Shown piece after piece: positions 41,463 through 49,117 of a stretch of DNA of 64,000 bases. How positions within the stretch are numbered: the stretch's first letter is position 1; the number at the start of each line of letters is the position of its first letter. The position numbers were made by a program, and so were the translations under genes. The stretch covers positions 1 to 64,000 of the forward strand of contig NZ_JANYGL010000008.1 of NCBI RefSeq assembly GCF_025362435.1, written 5' to 3'. The stretch comes from Polymorphobacter sp. GTDB lineage: Bacteria; Pseudomonadota; Alphaproteobacteria; Sphingomonadales; Sphingomonadaceae. A model generated the notes under the pieces. It searched no databases. It saw nothing but the letters and a program-made list of their open reading frames with translations, and was not told the origin of the DNA.

Positions 41463-42034
41463 GCCGTTCCCCCGACGAGCCGTTGCAGCAAGGCAGCGTC
41501 GACGGTCGCCGCGCGCAGTCCGATCGCGTCGCCTTCGGCCGGGTCGGCGACCCACCACGCGCTCGACGGCGGCAGCGAGACGCCGGCGAGAAACTCGCCG
41601 CGGGCATCGGGCGCGGGCGTCACGCCGGCGATCGCAGCGGCGTAGGTGTCGGCGTCGAGGTTGCCGCCGAGCGCTTCGTACGTCGCCGCCTCGACCGCAT
41701 CGGCGAAGCCGGGCGACTGGCTGGCGACCGCCCAGACCCGCTCGGCCGCCCCGGCGACACCCCCGGCGATGAAGAAATAGCGCCCGGCCGAGTCGATCGA
41801 CGGTGCCAGCGCGAGATGCATCGCCGCCGCCCCGCACGCGCCGGGTGGGATATAGCCGCGCCACAGCGGAGCAGCGGTCAGCCGTGCCGCGAAGGCTTCA
41901 TCGTCGAGCCCGTCGCGGATCGCCGCCAGCCCGCTCGTCAGCCACGCGTCGAGCGCGGCGACCTGCGGAGCGTCCCAGCCGCGCGCGACGAAATCGCCGT
42001 GCGCAGGCAGCTTGCCGTAGAGCCCCGGTGTCAC
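41459..42034 (-). CDS. tagF: T6SS-associated protein TagF
   Basis: VTPGLYGKLPAHGDFVARGWDAPQVAALDAWLTSGLA...LWRGYIPPGACG; GTGA overlap with tssM. Confidence 0.9.
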   Translation of the reverse strand: MTPGLYGKLPAHGDFVARGWDAPQVAALDAWLTSGLAAIRDGLDDEAFAARLTAAPLWRGYIPPGACGAAAMHLALAPSIDSAGRYFFIAGGVAGAAERVWAVASQSPGFADAVEAATYEALGGNLDADTYAAAIAGVTPAPDARGEFLAGVSLPPSSAWWVADPAEGDAIGLRAATVDAALLQRLVGGTA

Positions 42035-45000
42035 AGTTTCGCCGGGCAGCGGAGCGCAAATGGGCCGGTCGGAGCGAACGGATCGGGGCCACCCGCGACC
42101 TCGACGTCGAGCGCGCTGTCGGGGGTGAAGGCGAAGCGGTACTTGCCCGGCCCGAGCTGGGTCTTCTTGGCGTGGCCGAGGACGCGGAACAGCGCCCATG
42201 GCCCCTCCTCGCGCAGCGGCGGCGCGGCGGTGGTCCCGGCGGGCAGCCCGGTCTGGGCGTATTCGGCGACCTGGCTGCCACCGCTCGACCAACTGAACCG
42301 CTCCGACGGCGATTGCGGCATCAGGTCCATCGGCACCCCGGCGGCGCGGAGCCGCAGCCCGCCCTTGTTGGTCGGCGCGGCGGCGAGGCGGAGGACGAGG
42401 TTGCCCCCCATCAGCGCCTCGGTATCGGCGGCGCGCTGGAACGCTGCCGCCGACCCCGGCTGGAAGCCCTTGACGGTCGGCTCGCTGGTCCACGTCCAGC
42501 CCTTCTTCGGGTCGCCGTCCTTCTTGAGATACGGCTGCAGGCTGTCGCGCCCGAAGCCTGCAACGAGCCCAGCGACGCGGGTGACGTCGGCGGGGGCGAG
42601 GTCGGCGCCGTCTCCAAACGGATAGCCGGCGCCGAAGATTCGGCCGCAGTCGGGCAGGATCTTCTGGGCATATTCGTCGCGAAGCTCGGTCGTCCGCTGA
42701 GTCTCGGCGGCCTTGCTCGACCCGCCGGCGACATGCGCAACGAAGTCCGACAACGCCGGAACCGCTGCCCCGGCGTTCGCCGCCGCGACCGACAGCTCGG
42801 CTGCGGCCGCCGCGATCGCACCCGAACCGCCACCACCAGCGGCACCACCGCCGCCGCCTCCGCTGCCACCCCCGCCGCCGCCAGCGACCTTGGCCTGCGC
42901 CAGCGCCAACTGATACTTGCCGAGTGCGCCGAGCAGTTGCTTCAACGGCGCCGCGTCGCCCGCGGTATATTCCTTCATGCCGGTGAAATTGGCCTCGATC
43001 GTCGTCGCCGCGATCTGCGACGCCGAGCCTTTCATCTCCTTGCCCGCGAGATCACCCGCAAGCTTGCCGAGCGCTCCGCCGGGAAGAGCCGGCGCCTTGT
43101 TGTTGGGCAACAGCGCAGTCGTGTTCGCCACGATCGCATCGGTCAGCTTCTTGAGCGGCGATGCCGCCGGGTTCGCCAGCCGCGCTAGCGCCATCGGATC
43201 GCGCGCATAATCACCCGGCTGCGGCGCGGCGAGAACCCCAGTCCAGCGCTTGGTATATTCGGCGGCGTAAAGCTGGCCGAGTTCGCTGGTATCGAGCGGA
43301 GCCTGCGCCGCCGCGCTCGCGCCGAGCATCCAGCGGTCGGCGTCGAGCGCCCGGCCGATCCCGGCGACGTTGGGGATGAAGCCGGCGATGAACCCCTTCT
43401 TGGTGAACAGATACGGCACCTTGATCGCCGCGAGTTCGCCCGGATTCGCGAAGGCATCGGCTTCCCCCTTGAGGATGCCGTCGCCGACCAGCCGCCAGTC
43501 GTCGCCCGAAACCTGCTGCTTCATCAGCGCCAGTGCGCGTTCGGCGGGCGACATCGCCGCCATCGTCGCCTGACCGCGTTCGACCAGCGACGCATCGAGC
43601 AATGGCCCGGTCAGCTGCCGCCCGAAGCTCCCTTGGTCAGCGAGCAGCGCCTTGGCGTGGCCGATGATCCGCGCCCGCGTCGGCGCATTCTCCTCGCCCG
43701 GGAGTGCGCGCGCGTTGAGGTCATCCTCGAGCCAGCGCAGGATATACGCGTTGTCGCGCTTCGCTCCGGCACGGTTGCCGAGCATCAGATAGACCTTGAG
43801 CGGCTCGTAGACCGCGACCGGATCGGTCCCCGCAGCGGTCAGCGCCGCCTCCGCCGTCGTGATCAGCCGCGGCAGGAGATAGCGCTGGAGGCCGTCATAA
43901 TACGCCCGGCTCGACTCGTCGGCGAGGCTCGACCGGTACAATGGCCGCTCGCCGAACGGCTTGTGGTCAACGGCGGTCGCCCCGTACGGCAGCTTGTCGC
44001 GCAGCGCATCGAGCAGGTCGAGCGGCTCGGCCGCCGACGCGCCGAGCGAAACCTTGTCGCCGGCGTCGAGACCCTTGCTGCCCTCGCCGAGCGACGTTGC
44101 GGTCGCCAGCGTCTCGTCCTGCCCCTTCGAGTTGGCCAGGTAGCTCCAGATCAGCAAGATGAGGAGAAGCAATGCGATCAGCCCGCCAACGATCGCGACG
44201 CCGAGCTTGAGCATCCGGTCGCGCCGCCGCCGCGCCGCATTGGGTCCGGCCAGTCCCGCCTCGGCGATGACGACGTCGGACAGCAACTTGTTGACGAAGA
44301 AGGCGCGAGGGCTCGATGGCCGCGCACGCGTGCCGGTGCCGAGCGTGCCCGCGAGGTCGCCGAGCAGCCGGTCGAACGGCGTCCCCTGCTGGACTCCGCT
44401 GGTGAAATAGAAGCCGCGCAGCCGCGCGCCATTCGCTCCGGCAGTCGCGCCCGCCTGTGCTGCACCCGCGCCGAAGACACCGTCGAGCAGGCGGATGATC
44501 CGCGCGCGAAGGTCGATGAAGCGTGCCGGGAAGGTCAGCGCCGCGCCGCGCCGGACCGGGTCGGTCTCGGCCTGAAGCCGCGCCGGCAAGCGGTCGGCGA
44601 GCGCCTGGACGACGTCGTCGTACCCGCCCGCGAGTTCGGCGACGCTGGGCCGCGTCGCGACGAGCGGCAGCGTGTGGCCAACTACCGAGCGCCGTCCCTC
44701 GACCGACAGATCGTCGAAGAATTCGACGAAGCCGGCGACGAGATCGGCTTTGGTGAACAGGACATAGACCGGGAGTTCGAGACCGAGTTCGCGGCCGAGT
44801 TCGGCGATGCGCCCGCGAATTGCGACGATGTGCTTGTCGAGCGCGTCGGCCGAGACGCGAGCGATCTCGTCGAGCCCCATCGCGACGATGATGCCGTTCA
44901 ACGGCTGCATCGGACGCGCTTTCTTGAGCGAGCCGAGGAAGTTGGTCCATCCTTGGGCGTCGGCGTCGGCGCTCGAATCCTGGCTGGTGTAGCGCCCGGC

Positions 45001-45477
45001 GGTGTCGATCAGGACCGCCTCGTCGGCGAACCACCAGTCGCAGTTGCGTGTCCCGCCGACGCCCGCGGCGGCTTCGTCGTTGAGCAGCCGCAGCCCCGAT
45101 TTCTGGATCAGCGTCGTCTTGCCCGCGCCCGGCGGGCCGATGATGACGTACCACGGCGAGGCGTAGAGCGAGCCCTTGCCGCCGGCCTTGGCACGGTCGA
45201 GCGCCGCCTTCATCTTGCCCGACACGACCTCGCCTTCGAGGTCGGCGGGACCCGCCATCGCTTCGGCGAGCGCCTTCTCAGCGGCGCGCTTGCGGAACCA
45301 GCGCACCCCGGCGACGACGGCGAAGACCAGCCAGACGAGCCCGATCGCCCACCAGCGCGCGGGGAGCAGGACCCCGACAAGCGGCCCGCAGAGGAAGAAC
45401 AGGATCAGCGTGACGAGCAGCGTCGCGCCGATCGCGAGGGTCCACCAGTTGGTGAAGAAGCGTTTGACGGCGGCCAT
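42031..45477 (-). CDS. tssM: T6SS membrane complex protein TssM (IcmF)
   Basis: MAAVKRFFTNWWTLAIG...; Walker A IIGPPGAGKTTLIQKSG; GVGGTRNCDWWFADEAVLIDTAGRYTSQDS. The ORF-track start at 46977 is rejected. Confidence 0.96.
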   Translation of the reverse strand: MAAVKRFFTNWWTLAIGATLLVTLILFFLCGPLVGVLLPARWWAIGLVWLVFAVVAGVRWFRKRAAEKALAEAMAGPADLEGEVVSGKMKAALDRAKAGGKGSLYASPWYVIIGPPGAGKTTLIQKSGLRLLNDEAAAGVGGTRNCDWWFADEAVLIDTAGRYTSQDSSADADAQGWTNFLGSLKKARPMQPLNGIIVAMGLDEIARVSADALDKHIVAIRGRIAELGRELGLELPVYVLFTKADLVAGFVEFFDDLSVEGRRSVVGHTLPLVATRPSVAELAGGYDDVVQALADRLPARLQAETDPVRRGAALTFPARFIDLRARIIRLLDGVFGAGAAQAGATAGANGARLRGFYFTSGVQQGTPFDRLLGDLAGTLGTGTRARPSSPRAFFVNKLLSDVVIAEAGLAGPNAARRRRDRMLKLGVAIVGGLIALLLLILLIWSYLANSKGQDETLATATSLGEGSKGLDAGDKVSLGASAAEPLDLLDALRDKLPYGATAVDHKPFGERPLYRSSLADESSRAYYDGLQRYLLPRLITTAEAALTAAGTDPVAVYEPLKVYLMLGNRAGAKRDNAYILRWLEDDLNARALPGEENAPTRARIIGHAKALLADQGSFGRQLTGPLLDASLVERGQATMAAMSPAERALALMKQQVSGDDWRLVGDGILKGEADAFANPGELAAIKVPYLFTKKGFIAGFIPNVAGIGRALDADRWMLGASAAAQAPLDTSELGQLYAAEYTKRWTGVLAAPQPGDYARDPMALARLANPAASPLKKLTDAIVANTTALLPNNKAPALPGGALGKLAGDLAGKEMKGSASQIAATTIEANFTGMKEYTAGDAAPLKQLLGALGKYQLALAQAKVAGGGGGGSGGGGGGAAGGGGSGAIAAAAAELSVAAANAGAAVPALSDFVAHVAGGSSKAAETQRTTELRDEYAQKILPDCGRIFGAGYPFGDGADLAPADVTRVAGLVAGFGRDSLQPYLKKDGDPKKGWTWTSEPTVKGFQPGSAAAFQRAADTEALMGGNLVLRLAAAPTNKGGLRLRAAGVPMDLMPQSPSERFSWSSGGSQVAEYAQTGLPAGTTAAPPLREEGPWALFRVLGHAKKTQLGPGKYRFAFTPDSALDVEVAGGPDPFAPTGPFALRCPAKL

Positions 45478-46919
45478 TATTCGCTCCGCGGCAAGATGAG
45501 TTCGACGCGGCGATTCTTGGCCTTGGCCTCGGCGGTATCGCCGCGGTCGACCGGCTCGCGGTCGCCCCGGCCCTGCGCCGAAAGCCGCGAGCCATCGACG
45601 GTCGACACCAGCACGCCCTCGACCGACTTCGCGCGCGCCTGCGACAGCGCCATATTGTCGGCGTAGGTCGCCGCAAGCGCGCCCTTGATCGGGTCGGAAT
45701 CGGTGTGCGCGACCACTGCGATCGCCCCCGGCTCGGGCTTCAGCGCAGCCCCTGCTTCGGCGATCAGCGGCGCATAGGCACCGGCGACGTCGGCCGCGCC
45801 CTTGTCGAACATGCTCGGCGGCAGCCCCGGGCACGCCGAGATGACGAGGCGGATCGTGGCGCCGTCGTCCTTCGCCTCGATGCACTTGCTCGTCAGCCGG
45901 GCGCGAACGCGTTCGAGCTGCCCCGACGGCTTGACGATATCGCCGCCGACGCGGTCGATCGCCGCCGGATTGACCGGCGGCAGCTGGCGCAGCGCGAGCC
46001 ACGCCGGGTGATCGCGGCTGTCGAGCAGCAGCTTGCCGCCGAGGAAGACGAGGAGGAGGACCGCGAGGACCGCCGCCGCGACGATCGCGGCGCGAACGAG
46101 CCAGCCGAGCCGCGGCATCGGCGTCGGCACGCCGTGCCACATCGGCGACAGGTCGGTCTCGGGCCGCGGGCGAATGTCGCCGAGCGTGTTGTAGATCGCC
46201 CCCATCCGGCTGCTGACCTGCGAATTGGCGTCGGGCAGCGTCCGCAGCCGCCCCTGGAAACCGACCGCGAGGCAGGCGTGATACAGCTCGAGCATTTCGA
46301 CATGCGCCGCGGGGCGCGCGAGCATCGTGTCGAGGATGGTGAAGAACTGGTCGCCACCGAACGCCTGGCCAAAGCTGACGACGACGAGGCTGCGCCGCGG
46401 CCAGTCGCTGTTGGCGCCGCCGGGGAGGTTCTGGACGATGTCGTCGACCGTCGCCAGCACGGCATAGCGCGCGCGGGCATTGTCCTCCGCCGACAGGCCG
46501 AGGCCGCTCAGCGTCTTCTCGAATGCCTTCGCCTCGCCGTCGGCGCGGGTCCGCAGCCGCGCGACATCGGCGACCTGCCGGTCGGCCTGGACCGCCGCCG
46601 CCAGCGCGAGGAGCCGCGCCGACGCCGCCATCAGCGGGTTGCGTACCCGCATCGGCGCATCGATCGGCGGGACGTCGTCGTCGCTGAAGCCGCGCGCCGC
46701 CATGCCGGCATGGACCGGCGGCGGCGGTGACGCGGCATTTTGCGCGGCGAACGGCTGGAAAGTCGTGCGTTCGGCGGAGCCCCCCGGTGACGGCGGCGTT
46801 TGGCCGTGCGCGGCTATGGGTGCGACTTGTGCGGGTGCTGGTGCGCCTTGCGCAGCGGCCAGCGGCGACGGCCGGAAGACCGTTTTCTGCCCCGGAACCG
46901 GCGGTTTCCCGTCGCTCAT
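45477..46919 (-). CDS. tssL: T6SS TssL (DotU/IcmH) with C-terminal OmpA-like domain
   Basis: DotU region RYAVLATVDDIVQNLPGGANSDWPRRSLVVVSFGQAFGGDQFFTILD; OmpA-like VVAHTDSDPI...ALSQARAKSVEGVL...GRGDREPV...NRRVELIL. Confidence 0.94.
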   Translation of the reverse strand: MSDGKPPVPGQKTVFRPSPLAAAQGAPAPAQVAPIAAHGQTPPSPGGSAERTTFQPFAAQNAASPPPPVHAGMAARGFSDDDVPPIDAPMRVRNPLMAASARLLALAAAVQADRQVADVARLRTRADGEAKAFEKTLSGLGLSAEDNARARYAVLATVDDIVQNLPGGANSDWPRRSLVVVSFGQAFGGDQFFTILDTMLARPAAHVEMLELYHACLAVGFQGRLRTLPDANSQVSSRMGAIYNTLGDIRPRPETDLSPMWHGVPTPMPRLGWLVRAAIVAAAVLAVLLLVFLGGKLLLDSRDHPAWLALRQLPPVNPAAIDRVGGDIVKPSGQLERVRARLTSKCIEAKDDGATIRLVISACPGLPPSMFDKGAADVAGAYAPLIAEAGAALKPEPGAIAVVAHTDSDPIKGALAATYADNMALSQARAKSVEGVLVSTVDGSRLSAQGRGDREPVDRGDTAEAKAKNRRVELILPRSE

Positions 46920-48250
46920 CGCGATTGCCTCCTGACGCACCACAGTTCGAGCGCCAAGTCTGGCCAGTCACCGGCAATATACAGGCCGAGCGCAGGCGCA
47001 GTGGCGAAGTCGCGCCAGTCGGGATGCGACCGGTCGAGCTCGAAATAGACGTAATTGGGCATTGTCCTGATTTGCGACGGCGGCGATACTATTGCCGCGA
47101 GCGGGACGCCGGGCAATGCCGCCTGCACAAGTTGCTGCATCTTGGCGACCGAACCGATCTTGACCACCGACGGCATTGAACGCCGTACTTCGTCGCCGGG
47201 CTTGCGCGTTGAAACTGCAAGATAAAACCGGCCCTGATCGTAGAGCGAACGATCGGTGATCGTCGAAACATATGCCCCCGGCTGGATCATCTTGAGCTCG
47301 AGCTGGACCGCCGAGCGGCTGAATTCGGTCGACAACCCGGCGCGCAACGCCTCGATCACCGGCCGAAAGGTCATCTCGAGGTCTTCGTGATCATAGTCGG
47401 GGAAGCGTTCGGGCCGCCGGTCGGCGCGGGTGAAGGTCGCCAACTCCCCCGCCATCGCGATGAAATCGCTGAACAATCGCTCGGGGTGAACGCGCTCAAG
47501 CCGCTGCAGGTGGCGCAGCAACGGCTGCCAGCGGTTGAGCAGCTGGAGAAGGAGATACGCCGCGAAGGTCTCGGTCCCGCCCTCGGTCCCCTCGACCGCG
47601 CGCAACGACAACTCCTCCTGCCGGCTCTCGAGACGCCCAAGGATATCAACGAGAAAGCCTGCCATCGTCGGCGACGCCCGGATATCGAGCAGCGGCGGAA
47701 TATACGCATCGTCCCAGATCACGCGCTTCGAACTCAGCTCGCGAATCCGCGCCAGCCCGAGCTTGGTCCGCCCGGCAAGATCGGCTTCCTCGATCCCGAA
47801 CCGCAGGTTGGGCAGTGCGATTTCAATGGTTTCGGTCGCGCGATCAGCGTCGGCGATGTCGACCGCCTCCGTCTCGCCGATAAGATAGCGCGCGATGCTC
47901 GCGTCGCGCGACTGCGGATAGGCATAGGCAACCGCTCCCGCGGCGCGCGCCGGGAGCGTCAGATAGACGATCTCGCCCCGCACCTGGTCGTCGACGTCGA
48001 ACGCCAGTGGCGGCGCGAGACCGCCGGGAATTTCAACGACTTCGCCATCGGGCATGACCGCGACGAGCCGCTTGACCCCGACCTTCGCGCCGCTCGCCGC
48101 GTCCTCGTCGAGCTGCAACTCGACCAGCCCCCAAGGATACGCGGTCGCCCCGCCGAGCCGCGCATGCAACGCCGCCGTCTGCGCAAGCCCCTCCGCCTGC
48201 AGATGTTGCGGACGGAGGAACAGGCCTTCGGACCAGACGGGATTCACCAT
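46916..48250 (-). CDS. tssK: T6SS baseplate subunit TssK
   Basis: MVNPVWSEGLFLRPQHLQ...; YIPPLLDIRASP; ATGA overlap with tssL. Confidence 0.96.
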   Translation of the reverse strand: MVNPVWSEGLFLRPQHLQAEGLAQTAALHARLGGATAYPWGLVELQLDEDAASGAKVGVKRLVAVMPDGEVVEIPGGLAPPLAFDVDDQVRGEIVYLTLPARAAGAVAYAYPQSRDASIARYLIGETEAVDIADADRATETIEIALPNLRFGIEEADLAGRTKLGLARIRELSSKRVIWDDAYIPPLLDIRASPTMAGFLVDILGRLESRQEELSLRAVEGTEGGTETFAAYLLLQLLNRWQPLLRHLQRLERVHPERLFSDFIAMAGELATFTRADRRPERFPDYDHEDLEMTFRPVIEALRAGLSTEFSRSAVQLELKMIQPGAYVSTITDRSLYDQGRFYLAVSTRKPGDEVRRSMPSVVKIGSVAKMQQLVQAALPGVPLAAIVSPPSQIRTMPNYVYFELDRSHPDWRDFATAPALGLYIAGDWPDLALELWCVRRQSR

Positions 48251-48293
48251 CTGTCAATCCCAGAACAATTAATATCAGATTTAATCCCGTTAC

Positions 48294-49115
48294 TCATTTA
48301 ACGTGCTTCAAAATGTCATCACCGGTTTCGGTCATTAAAAAAGCCATTGTTATTACATCTTCGCTAACTGGCCCAATAACTTTAAAACCCGTTGAAGAAC
48401 TCCTTAGAGCACTCCCTGCGATTGATGGCAGGCCGGAAACAGTTGCAGTTGAACCTAATTTTGCTGAAAGCGAACCAACTATTGTGGGAGCGTTTGATGA
48501 AACATACCCTGTACCGAGCGTCCACACTATAGCATTTATTATTCCGGGTCGATCGCCCCAGTGATCGGCAATGTCAATTATGACGCCATACGACGCTGCA
48601 AGAAGCCTAATATACGCTGTTGCTGACCAGGCAGCAACACTTCCTCCTGAAGCAACCGTCACGGACGCGACTATGCTTACCAATGCGAACACGATACAGG
48701 CGGCTAACTCCACGCCAAATATTCCACGAGACAACAAATCAAGATCGTGATGAATTTCAATATTAGTTGTCCGCGCAATTTCAGTCTGGTCATGTATCTG
48801 AGATAAGGCAACGATCTTCTTATTGGCTAAGCTCCATAAAAACTCATAGAGAGTTGCACCACCAGACAAAGCTGCAAGGAATTTGTCATTGTATAAAGTC
48901 GCTAGAGATTTTATTAATTCTTGCTGCCTGTGATCATCGATTACGATACCTATTGTTCCGGGATAGAACCAGTTTTCGCCAACTTGCTTAACTGAAATTG
49001 TGGCCGCTGTTGCTACTGCTATCGCCGTGTTATGAATCTCGGCTTGGATCGAAGGCAAGCTTAAGCACGCCGCCAAAAGTGTCTTGGGTCGAATAGAGGC
49101 GGACTGGATGGCCAC
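48294..49115 (-). CDS. Hypothetical AT-rich-coded protein with hydrophobic segments, inserted between clpV and tssK (273 aa, GTG start)
   Basis: Intact ORF on the operon strand, starting 2 nt after the clpV stop; low GC compared with its neighbours. Confidence 0.75.
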   Translation of the reverse strand: MAIQSASIRPKTLLAACLSLPSIQAEIHNTAIAVATAATISVKQVGENWFYPGTIGIVIDDHRQQELIKSLATLYNDKFLAALSGGATLYEFLWSLANKKIVALSQIHDQTEIARTTNIEIHHDLDLLSRGIFGVELAACIVFALVSIVASVTVASGGSVAAWSATAYIRLLAASYGVIIDIADHWGDRPGIINAIVWTLGTGYVSSNAPTIVGSLSAKLGSTATVSGLPSIAGSALRSSSTGFKVIGPVSEDVITMAFLMTETGDDILKHVK

Positions 49116-49117
49116 AA

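Noticed and set aside
43633-45666. 677-aa plus-strand ORF opposite tssM
   Set aside because: Antisense shadow of tssM with compositional bias only.
45478-46977. N-terminal about 500 aa of the 1648-aa ORF-track entry 42031..46977
   Set aside because: It is the out-of-frame shadow of tssL (Arg/Pro-rich nonsense); TssM clearly starts at MAAVKRFFTNWW (45477).
48251-49115. Insertion sequence or prophage remnant in the AT-rich T6SS segment
   Set aside because: No transposase or integrase motif, no visible terminal inverted repeats; a single intact co-directional ORF fills it.
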